A stretch of DNA of 64,000 nt, from the NCBI RefSeq assembly GCF_020251205.1, contig NZ_JAIWYX010000016.1, positions 1 to 64,000 of the forward strand, written 5' to 3'. The translations under genes and the position numbers were made by a program. Positions 58,011 through 64,000 of this stretch are shown piece after piece; the stretch's first letter is position 1; each line of letters starts with the position of its first letter. The stretch is from Arthrobacter sp. M4. Lineage in GTDB: Bacteria > Actinomycetota > Actinomycetes > Actinomycetales > Micrococcaceae. Under the pieces are notes generated by a model that was given only the letters and a program-made list of their open reading frames with translations, had not been told where the DNA came from and did no database searches.

Positions 58011-58999
58011 GCGGCCGCGTCGCAGTGGTCCGGGGGTTGGGCGGCGCCCTCCCGGAAAAGGTTGTCACCAACGAATACCTCTCGTCGATCATGGACACGT
58101 CCGACGAATGGATCCGCCGCCGCACGGGAATCGGAGAGCGGAGGCATTCCGACGATTCGGAAAACACCAGCGTCCTCGCAACAACGGCTGCCGTCCGGGC
58201 CTTGGAGTCAGCCGGCATTGAGCTGGGCTCCGCCAGTTCGACGGCCGTCGGGCTCCTGATCGTCGCTACCTCGACGCCGGACAAGGTCTGTCCGGCTACG
58301 GCACCGAAGGTCGCGGCCAACCTTGGGCTGAACGGTATTGCGGCCTTTGACGTCTCAGCCGTGTGCTCCGGATTCGTCTACGCCCTGGCCACGGCTTCGT
58401 GGGCCATCGGCTCAGGTGCGGTGGATTCCGCCTTGGTGATTGGCGCGGACACTTTCACCCGCCTGTTGGATCCTACGGATCGCAGTACGGCCGTGATCTT
58501 CGGTGATGGTGCCGGCGCCGCCTACCTCACGGCCGGGACGAGGGATGAACCCGGCGCAATCCTGGCCTCAACCCTTCATTCGGATGGCGACGGAGAAGCC
58601 CTGATCCAGGTGCCCCATCAGGGTGCTTTCTTCGAGATGCAGGGCAAGGAAGTCTTCACCCAAGCCGTGTCTGCGATGTCCGACTCTGTTGAGACCGTGC
58701 TGGCCAATGTGGGATGGGCAGCCTCGGACGTTGATTCGCTCGTGGCGCACCAGGCCAACCTCCGCATCCTCAACACGGTGGCCTCGGTCACGGGAATTCC
58801 AGAGTCCAAAGCGGAGGTCCATCTGGACAGGGTGGGCAACACGTCAGCCGCATCAATTCCCCTGGCCATGACGGACGCCGGGACCAAGGGGCACAGGTCC
58901 GCGGGAGACAAAGTCATCCTCACCGCTTTTGGCGGAGGAACCACGTGGGGCGCCGTTGCCATGACGTGGCCAGAGATTTCGGTGGTCGACCCACACTAG
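58007..58999 (+). CDS. 3-oxoacyl-ACP synthase III (FabH-type ketosynthase)
   Basis: The protein (330 aa) is a KAS III: SSIMDTSDEWIRRRTGIGER at the start, DVSAVCSGFVYAL with catalytic Cys120, LVAHQANLRI with His248 and VGNTSAASIPLA with Asn278. It condenses acyl-CoA with malonyl-ACP to a beta-ketoacyl-ACP. The start ATG 58007 overlaps the AvrD-like stop by 4 bp. As a second KAS III in a short cluster with a dedicated carrier protein, it is likely specialised for the AvrD product rather than for fatty-acid initiation. A gap of 90 bp separates it from the acyl carrier gene. Confidence 0.9.
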   Translation: MSGRVAVVRGLGGALPEKVVTNEYLSSIMDTSDEWIRRRTGIGERRHSDDSENTSVLATTAAVRALESAGIELGSASSTAVGLLIVATSTPDKVCPATAPKVAANLGLNGIAAFDVSAVCSGFVYALATASWAIGSGAVDSALVIGADTFTRLLDPTDRSTAVIFGDGAGAAYLTAGTRDEPGAILASTLHSDGDGEALIQVPHQGAFFEMQGKEVFTQAVSAMSDSVETVLANVGWAASDVDSLVAHQANLRILNTVASVTGIPESKAEVHLDRVGNTSAASIPLAMTDAGTKGHRSAGDKVILTAFGGGTTWGAVAMTWPEISVVDPH

Positions 59000-59089
59000 G
59001 GCGGCATCGAAGCCTGCATGGCTACAACGGGCCCGCAGGACCACCGTGGCACCGGATACCCCGGACCACTAGTTAATAGGGGGAAGCTA

Positions 59090-59335
59090 ATGGAAATCAC
59101 CGCTCTGGACGTCATCGAGGCCATCGGATCCACCATGGACGAGCTCAGCCACATGTCTCCGGCCGACGAATTCACCGACCTCGACATCGATTCGCTCTCG
59201 CTCGTAGAAGCCGCAGTCATCCTGAGCAACAAGTTCGGCGTTCGCGTGGATGAATTCGAACTCGCAGAGGCAGGAACGGCCGCCACAGCCGCCAGCATGC
59301 TCACAAAGAAGCTGGAACTCGAACCCGCCCTCTAG
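59090..59335 (+). CDS. Acyl carrier protein
   Basis: The protein (81 aa) is an acyl carrier: FTDLDIDSLSLVEAAVIL with Ser35 as the phosphopantetheine site, and NKFGVRVDEFELAEAGTA at helix III. It is a specialised ACP: the canonical DSLD/DSLE is DSLS here. Start ATG 59090 with AGGGGGA upstream; the longer frame from 59018 is untranslated leader. It carries the beta-ketoacyl intermediate between the ketosynthase and the AvrD-like protein, and ends 33 bp before the flavodoxin-like gene. Confidence 0.92.
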   Translation: MEITALDVIEAIGSTMDELSHMSPADEFTDLDIDSLSLVEAAVILSNKFGVRVDEFELAEAGTAATAASMLTKKLELEPAL

Positions 59336-59368
59336 ACCCACAACCAAACATTTCAGGGAGGAACCTTT

Positions 59369-59977
59369 ATGACCATTCCGACGATTGCAGTTCTTTACTA
59401 CTCCGGCTCCGGGCACACCAAGGTCCTGGCAGACGCCGTGACAGGTGCAGCTGAATCTGCGGGCGCCACCACCGCTCTCCTGCGCGTTGACGAACTGACC
59501 GAGGGTGCCTGGGACTTCATCGACTCCGCCGACGCCATCATCTTCGGAGCGCCCACCTACATGGGCACGGCTCCGGCGGCATTCCACGCTTTCGCAGAGA
59601 AGACCGCCAGCCGCTGGGCTGTCCAGAAATGGCACAACAAGCTTGGCGCGGGCTTCACCAATGCAGCGTGCAAAGCTGGCGACAAAAACTCCACCCTGGA
59701 TTACTTCGCCACGCTGGCAGCCCAGCACGGCATGAACTGGATCAACCTCGGACTGCTCCCTGGCTGGAAGAGCACTAAGGGCACCGAAAATGACCTCAAC
59801 CGATTCGGTTACTTCAACGGCGCCGCCGCCCAGACGTTCTCCGACGTCGGGCCCGAAGGAGTGCACTCCGCCGACATCGCGACGGCCGAGCACCTCGGCA
59901 AGCGAGTCGCCGAAATCGCGACAATCTTCGCGGCAGGCAAGGGCGCTCTGGAGCGTGAGCTGGTAAGCGCGAATTAG
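59369..59977 (+). CDS. Flavodoxin-like NAD(P)H oxidoreductase (WrbA-type)
   Basis: The protein (202 aa) has a flavodoxin fold: AVLYYSGSGHTKVLADAV (phosphate-binding loop), IIFGAPTYMGTAPAAFHAF for FMN and HGMNWINLGLLPG. It would reduce quinones or a pathway intermediate with NAD(P)H. Start ATG 59369 has GGGAGGAAC upstream. Its position as the fourth gene after AvrD, FabH and ACP suggests a reduction in the same pathway, comparable to the reductase that finishes gamma-butyrolactones. GC-rich repeats follow the stop. Confidence 0.88.
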   Translation: MTIPTIAVLYYSGSGHTKVLADAVTGAAESAGATTALLRVDELTEGAWDFIDSADAIIFGAPTYMGTAPAAFHAFAEKTASRWAVQKWHNKLGAGFTNAACKAGDKNSTLDYFATLAAQHGMNWINLGLLPGWKSTKGTENDLNRFGYFNGAAAQTFSDVGPEGVHSADIATAEHLGKRVAEIATIFAAGKGALERELVSAN

Positions 59978-59992
59978 GGGAAGCAAGCTCTC

Positions 59993-60093
59993 GGGGCCCC
60001 TTGTGTTTGGGGGCCCCGCCCCGGCCGGGGCCCCTCGTGTTTGGGGGCCCTGCCGCGGCCGGGCCTCGTGTATGTGGGGGCCTCGCCCCGGCC
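59993..60093. repeat. GC-rich tandem repeat, three copies
   Basis: Three copies of a unit of about 34 bp (GGGGCCCCTCGTGTTTGGG and GGCCCCGCCCCGGCC, degenerate) follow the flavodoxin-like gene. They form strong hairpins and probably end transcription. Confidence 0.85.
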
Positions 60094-60164
60094 TACTGCA
60101 ACAGCTTGCTCTGCGAGAGATCAGGGACCCGACAAGCTACCTTCTCCCTAGACTTCCAGTTTCC

Positions 60165-60821
60165 TCACGAAAAACCGTCGACGCGGCCCGGAGAAAGGGT
60201 CGCTTCGACCGCATTCAACAGCAGCGGATTGCCCCGGTGGAATAGGTGGCCGTCGCCGGGCACTTCGAGGTGTCGTGGTTCGTCCCGGCACCATTCTGCC
60301 CACCGCAAACATTCCGCCGGCGGCACAACTGGGTCATCGGCGCTGTACGCAATCGTCGCGGGAACGCTGAGTTGTCCCGACGGCGGCCGGCCCGGATAAG
60401 TGGAAAGCAGCGCCAGGTCTTCGGCCAGGATCTCCGCGGCGCGCGCGGACAAGCCCCCCGCCTCCGCGGCTGCGGCGGCCATGACGCCCGGGGCCATGGC
60501 AGCAGCAGTGGCGGCAGCATCGCCGTCGTACCTTTCCAACGGCGGCCGGGCTGCTGCCAGGAAAACGTGAGCCATGCGGCCAGCGGCCTGAAGGCGAAGG
60601 GCCACCTCGAACGCAAGCAGCGCTCCCAGGCTATGCCCGTAAACGGCAAGGCGCGGCGACGGGGACGCTTCCACCGTTTCAGCCAGCAGGTCGGCAGCGT
60701 GGGACAGTGATTCGAAGTCCCTGCCCCGATAGCCAAGCTTCGTCACCGAAATGGACGGGAATCGCCACGACGCAAAGCTCGCGGTTGTTCCGCCCGCGTG
60801 GTGGAGGCAGAAAAGGTGCAC
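60165..60821 (-). CDS. Type II thioesterase
   Basis: The protein (218 aa) is an alpha/beta-hydrolase thioesterase II: CLHHAGGTTASFASW at the start, YGHSLGALLAFEVALRL with the nucleophile Ser in GHSLG, and GDGHLFHRG with the catalytic His. Such enzymes clear misloaded acyl groups from carrier proteins in polyketide and peptide pathways. The start GTG 60821 lies 12 bp after the HxlR stop, so the two form an operon. Beside an ACP and KAS III, this completes a biosynthetic set and supports the AvrD-cluster idea. Confidence 0.9.
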   Translation of the reverse strand: MHLFCLHHAGGTTASFASWRFPSISVTKLGYRGRDFESLSHAADLLAETVEASPSPRLAVYGHSLGALLAFEVALRLQAAGRMAHVFLAAARPPLERYDGDAAATAAAMAPGVMAAAAAEAGGLSARAAEILAEDLALLSTYPGRPPSGQLSVPATIAYSADDPVVPPAECLRWAEWCRDEPRHLEVPGDGHLFHRGNPLLLNAVEATLSPGRVDGFS

Positions 60822-60833
60822 GCGGGACCTGGG

Positions 60834-61241
60834 CTAGCTAAAGGCGAGCCGGTGGCGATCGTGCTCCAGACGGGAGGCCGCTACACCGTCCATGTTTTCC
60901 TCCGCCCATTCCTTCATGTCGAAGATGATCCGGAGCAGGGACTGGCCGCGCGGGGTGAGTTCGTAGTCTGTCCGCACTGGAACGGACACAGTGACATGTC
61001 GCAAGACGAGGCCATCGCGTTCCAAGGAGCGGAGGGTTGATGTGAGCATTTTCTGGCTTGCGCCCGGAATTCGCTTGCGAAGGTCGCTGTGGCGAAGGGG
61101 ACCGTCTTCGAGGGCAAGCAACACCAGCGTCACCCATTTGCTGCTGATAGCTTCAAGGAGCTGCCTGGCAGGGCAGAGAACCAGCGAAGCATTGTAGTTC
61201 TGGCGAGCTTCGTGCCTTTTTTGTTCAGCGGTGAGAGTCAT
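60834..61241 (-). CDS. HxlR family transcriptional regulator
   Basis: The protein (135 aa) is a HxlR-type winged HTH: SLVLCPARQLLEAISSKWVTLVLLALEDG (quoted partly), RHSDLRKRIPGASQKMLTSTLRSLERDGLV and VRTDYELTPRGQSLL. The Cys before PAR is where family members such as YodB sense quinones. Start taken as ATG 61241; a TTG at 61280 is possible. It is upstream of the thioesterase in one operon. HxlR repressors of azoreductases (YodB of B. subtilis) make the azoR gene 1 kb away a candidate target, as is this operon. Confidence 0.85.
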   Translation of the reverse strand: MTLTAEQKRHEARQNYNASLVLCPARQLLEAISSKWVTLVLLALEDGPLRHSDLRKRIPGASQKMLTSTLRSLERDGLVLRHVTVSVPVRTDYELTPRGQSLLRIIFDMKEWAEENMDGVAASRLEHDRHRLAFS

Positions 61242-61296
61242 TCCCCCAGTTTCCCCATCAATTCGACTGACCGGGGCCAAGCCTAATTGGAAACAG

Positions 61297-62124
61297 TTAC
61301 CGCTTTGAAAACTCCTGCCGCAATGCGTAGTTGACTGGCATTTGTGCCGACAAACCGCTATTGCCGATCATCAATGAATGGCCTGCCAGCCGCATGAAGG
61401 GAACGTCTGAGGCGTGGTCCCCGTAGGCGAAGCTTCCCGCCAGGTCAATGCGGTTCCGTGAGGCGTGGGCAGCAACGGCCTTGGCCTTGGCCTCGCCAAC
61501 CATAGCCTCGTCAATCCCGCCTGTGTACACGCCACGTTCGGTGACTAGTTCGGCGCAAAGCAACTCCAGGGTGGGCCAGCGCCGGAGGACACGCACCAAA
61601 GCCGGAGGAAAGGACGCCGTCACAGCAACGATTCGCCGCCCAGCCCGGACATGGCCGTCGAGGAGTGCGGCTACCGGTTCGAGGAACCCCCATTCTTCTG
61701 GCGGTGTGTCCTGGGCCGGCCCGCTGACGTGGGTCGGCCCGCTGACATCAGCCGGCCCGCTGACATCAGCCGGCCCGCTGACATCAGCCGGCCCGCTGAC
61801 ATCAGCCGGCGCGCTGACGTGAACCGGCGCGCTGGCCGCTGCTGGGGAACTGTCCTGGAAATCAGCCCATCGCTCGCCAAGTTCTTCAAGCTCGCGGACG
61901 CTCCTCCCCCGCCACCAGCCGAAGTAGCGGGCATTCGTCTCGCTTCGGGGAACGCCATACAGCGCGTCGGAGCGCAGCTCTTGGAGGAACTCCTCGGCCT
62001 TAGCTGCGCAACCACGCTCGGCGGCGTCGAACCTAAAGAGGCCGAAGATGGTGTTGTAGGCGGTGACGGTGCCATCAATGTCGGTGTAGGCTGCGGTGCG
62101 CTGCATGAATTTCGCTTCTTCCAC
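61297..62124 (-). CDS. HAD-IB type phosphatase with hexapeptide repeat insert
   Basis: The protein (275 aa) is a haloacid-dehalogenase phosphatase: AYTDIDGTVTAYNT with nucleophile Asp15, VAVTASFPPALVRVL (motif II) and FAYGDHASDVPFM (motif IV). It is like SerB/HAD-IB proteins with an upstream cap. Between cap and core, residues 98-139 are seven hexapeptides of the form Ser-x-Pro-x-x-x (SGPADV), coded by an 18-bp repeat. The start is GTG 62124 (AGGA 8 nt before); ATG 62106 is an option. Substrate unknown. It is divergent from azoR and shares a 33-bp dyad with it. Confidence 0.83.
   Translation of the reverse strand: MEEAKFMQRTAAYTDIDGTVTAYNTIFGLFRFDAAERGCAAKAEEFLQELRSDALYGVPRSETNARYFGWWRGRSVRELEELGERWADFQDSSPAAASAPVHVSAPADVSGPADVSGPADVSGPADVSGPTHVSGPAQDTPPEEWGFLEPVAALLDGHVRAGRRIVAVTASFPPALVRVLRRWPTLELLCAELVTERGVYTGGIDEAMVGEAKAKAVAAHASRNRIDLAGSFAYGDHASDVPFMRLAGHSLMIGNSGLSAQMPVNYALRQEFSKR
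61708..61833 (-). repeat. In-frame 18-bp repeat in the HAD phosphatase
   Basis: Seven 18-bp units encode SAPVHV, SAPADV, SGPADV (three times), SGPTHV and SGPAQD. The three central copies are identical at DNA level. A flexible linker results. Confidence 0.92.
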
Positions 62125-62175
62125 AGGAAGAATCCTGATCTGGGCTACAACCGGATGGGAAGGGCAGCGGGCAGG

Positions 62176-62208
62176 GCACTTTGAGGTGCCCTAGGCACTA
62201 TAAAGTGC
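62176..62208. promoter_or_regulatory. Nested 33-bp dyad between HAD phosphatase and azoreductase genes
   Basis: GCACTTT-N3-GTGCC-CTA-GGCAC-N3-AAAGTGC with its outer and inner arms matching (12 of 16 pairs). It holds four half-sites of AGTGCC/GGCACT, 83 bp before the azoR start and 52 bp before the HAD start. Two repressor dimers could bind. Confidence 0.5.
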
Positions 62209-62290
62209 TCTCTTACGCCGTGGCGTGGGGCTCGGCAAGGATCGAATAGGGCATCAAAACGCCCCGAAGCGAAGCCTTGAAAGGAATCCC

Positions 62291-62968
62291 ATGCCAACGA
62301 TCCTCCACGTAAACGCCTCCCCGCGCTACGCCAACAGCGATTCCCTGCGGCTTGCCCGGCACTTCATCGATTCCGTCCAGGCCGCCGGCCCCGAGACCTT
62401 TGAGGTGGAGACGCTGAACCTGTTCGACGACGGCGCCCTCCCGGTCTTCGGCCGCACTGCCGCTGCCGCCAAGATGGCCGTGTTCTCCGGTCAGGACCAG
62501 ACTCCTGAGCAGATCGCTGCCTGGGAAGCCGCTCGCGAGGTGTTCGACCAGTTCGCCGCCGCCGATGCATATGTGTTCAACATTCCGATGTGGAACAACG
62601 GCGTCCCGTACGTCCTGAAGCAGTGGATCGACATCGTGACCCAGCCGGGCTGGAGCTTCGGCTTCGACCCCGAGTCGGGCTACAAGGGCCTTATGGAGGA
62701 CAAGCAGGCCCTCGCCATCCACACCAGCGGAGTTTACTACCCTGGCATTCCAGCAAACTTTGGTTCCGACTTCGGCACCACCTACTTCGCTGACTGGCTG
62801 AACTTCGTGGGCGTTGAGGACGCAACTCACATCCGTTTCGCACCTACGGTCCTGAACGCCGACGTCGAGGGCAGCCGCCAGGTTGCCGAAGCCGACCTCA
62901 GCGACGCCGCTATCGAGTTCGCCGGAAAGCTCAGCGCTGCCGGGTCGCTCCAGCTCGTCAACGACTAG
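62291..62968 (+). CDS. FMN-dependent NADH-azoreductase
   Basis: The protein (225 aa) is an AzoR-type flavoprotein: ILHVNASPRYANSDSLRLARHF at the start (quoted partly), AYVFNIPMWNNGVPYVLKQWID for FMN, and HTSGVYYPG. It reduces quinones and azo compounds in two-electron steps. Start ATG 62291 with GAAAGGAAT upstream; an upstream in-frame start (62225) reads the promoter. A nested dyad lies before it. It is followed by a NadR-like gene with 11 bp in between. Confidence 0.9.
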   Translation: MPTILHVNASPRYANSDSLRLARHFIDSVQAAGPETFEVETLNLFDDGALPVFGRTAAAAKMAVFSGQDQTPEQIAAWEAAREVFDQFAAADAYVFNIPMWNNGVPYVLKQWIDIVTQPGWSFGFDPESGYKGLMEDKQALAIHTSGVYYPGIPANFGSDFGTTYFADWLNFVGVEDATHIRFAPTVLNADVEGSRQVAEADLSDAAIEFAGKLSAAGSLQLVND

Positions 62969-62979
62969 GAGCACCCGCC

Positions 62980-63684
62980 ATGCGCCTTGGCATTTCAGGA
63001 ACGTACTCCTCGGGAAAGACCTTCACGTCCATGGCACTCTCCCACTACACGGGACTGCCCCGGACCAAGGCCAGGACCATGCGCGAGATCCTGCCTGAGG
63101 CCGCTCCGGGCAAAACCCTTGAAGAGTGCACGGCCGCCGAGCTGATCCAGATGATTGTCACTCGGCACGTTGAGCGCGCTGTCTACGAGGCCCGCTTGGC
63201 AGATGGTTTCGTCTCCGACGGGTCCTCCCTGCAGGAATGGATTTACGGTTCGGTCCGGGTTTCGCTCGGTTTGAACCCCACAGCATCTGCCCACTTGGAG
63301 GATGGGGAAACGGTTGAGAAGACGGCGGAACTTGCCTTCTTCGAGGACGTTATGACGAACCTAGGCAATAGTTTCAAGAAGCATGTGAAGGGTTCCTTCG
63401 ACGCGTTCGTGCACCTCAAGAACGAGCTGCCGCTGTCCGCCGACGGCCACCGCCCGGTGAACGACCAGTTCCGGAGGCTTTCCGACACGATCCTGCAGCA
63501 GACGATGGATGAGCTCCACATCCCGTTCCATGTGGTGTCCGGGGCGGTCGAGGAACGGCTGGAGCAAATCGCGATGCTGTTCGGGCTCGAAGCGAAGATG
63601 TCCCCTGCAGAGGCCACCCGTTTGGCTGCGGAGGAGTACGCGCAGCTCGACGTCCGTTCCGAGAAGGAGCGCGTGCTGGCCTGA
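62980..63684 (+). CDS. AAA/NadR-like P-loop NTPase
   Basis: The protein (234 aa) starts RLGISGTYSSGKTFTSMALS, a P-loop (GTYSSGKT) with a NadR/nicotinamide-riboside-kinase-like ribose loop, then FVSDGSSLQEWIYG and EERLEQIAMLFG. It probably phosphorylates a nucleoside or similar compound. Its gene follows azoR by 11 bp, so they form one operon; nucleotide salvage of NAD would fit an NADH-using azoreductase. Start ATG 62980 with AGGAGCACC upstream. A hairpin follows. Specific substrate not clear. Confidence 0.78.
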   Translation: MRLGISGTYSSGKTFTSMALSHYTGLPRTKARTMREILPEAAPGKTLEECTAAELIQMIVTRHVERAVYEARLADGFVSDGSSLQEWIYGSVRVSLGLNPTASAHLEDGETVEKTAELAFFEDVMTNLGNSFKKHVKGSFDAFVHLKNELPLSADGHRPVNDQFRRLSDTILQQTMDELHIPFHVVSGAVEERLEQIAMLFGLEAKMSPAEATRLAAEEYAQLDVRSEKERVLA

Positions 63685-63724
63685 CGGCCGCTGCATTCCC
63701 CGAACTCAAGAGTCCGGATTGTCC

Positions 63725-63753
63725 GTCCGGCCGGCCTTTTTGGCCGGCCGGAC
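63725..63753 (+). terminator. Hairpin with T5 loop after the NTPase gene
   Basis: GTCCGGCCGGCC/GGCCGGCCGGAC, a perfect 12-bp stem (63725-63736 and 63742-63753) with a TTTTT loop. It lies 40 bp after the stop and 22 bp before the next gene. Confidence 0.65.
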
Positions 63754-63775
63754 AACTTCGTCTGATGGAGACCGC

Positions 63776-64000
63776 ATGCCTCCCGCCCTGCCCTCGTCCA
63801 ACCATGCGCGCCTGGGCGAGTTCATCCGCACCCGCCGCGAACAGACTCGGCCCGAGGACGTTGGCTTGCCCGCCAGCCCCCGACGGCGCACTCCCGGACT
63901 CAGGCGGGAAGAGGTCGCCGTGCTCGCCAACGTTGGAGTGTCTTGGTACACGTGGCTTGAGCAGGGGCGCGCAATCGGAGCCTCCGAGGAGATCCTGGAC
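63776..64000 (+). CDS. XRE/MmyB-type HTH regulator, N-terminal part
   Basis: The gene runs off the window end; 75 residues are visible. The start ATG 63776 (GGAG upstream) gives ARLGEFIRTRREQTRPEDVGLPASP-like sequence, RRRTPGLRREEVAVLANVGVSWYTWLEQGR and IGASEEILD. This is the XRE-type HTH fused to MmyB-like ligand domain found in actinobacteria (the second domain is cut off). It likely regulates the azoR operon or its own unit. Confidence 0.85.
   Translation, partial: MPPALPSSNHARLGEFIRTRREQTRPEDVGLPASPRRRTPGLRREEVAVLANVGVSWYTWLEQGRAIGASEEILD

Noticed and set aside
59993..60093. Structured RNA gene
   Set aside because: The pattern is three degenerate GC-rich direct repeats; no tRNA-like or known RNA features.

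Overview
The window is high-GC actinobacterial DNA, most likely from an Arthrobacter-type soil bacterium (Arthrobacter, Paenarthrobacter or Pseudarthrobacter). The basis is codon use, frequent GTG and TTG starts, a factor-independent uricase close to the family known from Arthrobacter globiformis, a DUF6986 aldolase-like protein and a stand-alone LigD-type polymerase. I see no rRNA, tRNA, CRISPR array, transposase or phage gene.

Region 1 (1-26 kb) is purine catabolism, preceded by the 3' end of aceE. It holds a MocA-like molybdenum-cofactor enzyme, an XdhD-like FeS-Mo xanthine dehydrogenase with separate FAD subunit and XdhC, two NCS2 permeases, guanine deaminase, 8-oxoguanine deaminase, uricase, an NCS1 (allantoin-type) permease, and RpiR- and IclR-type regulators. 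A downstream operon encodes malic enzyme, malate synthase, a DUF6986 protein and (S)-ureidoglycine aminohydrolase. Together these import purines, oxidise them to urate and ureides, and feed the glyoxylate released into malate and pyruvate. HIU hydrolase, OHCU decarboxylase, allantoinase and allantoate amidohydrolase are not in the window. Four promoters here share a 16-bp dyad, TGRAAC-N4-GTTYCA.

Region 2 (25-38 kb) is mixed housekeeping and accessory: a DHFR-like protein, a second adenylate kinase, CHAD, SDR, App1-type phosphatase, a beta-lactamase-fold lipoprotein whose catalytic residues are replaced, a GAF-ANTAR regulator, an orphan histidine kinase, and an ECF sigma/anti-sigma pair next to a small secreted protein.

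Region 3 (38.6-53.6 kb) is an exopolysaccharide locus. A GT4 glycosyltransferase and a flippase converge on seven minus-strand genes: three GT2 glycosyltransferases, a large polymerase-like membrane protein, a GH16 glycanase, a three-part nucleotidyltransferase/kinase/methyltransferase-like fusion and an APH-fold kinase. A divergent secreted PKD protein follows.

Region 4 (53.7-64 kb) holds a truncated histidine-kinase module, a secreted beta-propeller-like protein, and the most interesting locus: an AvrD-like protein overlapping a FabH-type ketosynthase, then an acyl carrier protein and a flavodoxin-like protein, with a type II thioesterase and an HxlR regulator opposite. It looks like a compact pathway for a small acyl-derived signal or syringolide-like lactone. 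Azoreductase, a NadR-like NTPase and the start of an XRE regulator close the window.

The sequence is unusually rich in short tandem repeats of 12, 15 or 18 bp, inside genes (in frame) and between them, and carries a dispersed hairpin family ending in a CATCTCGC-like tail.
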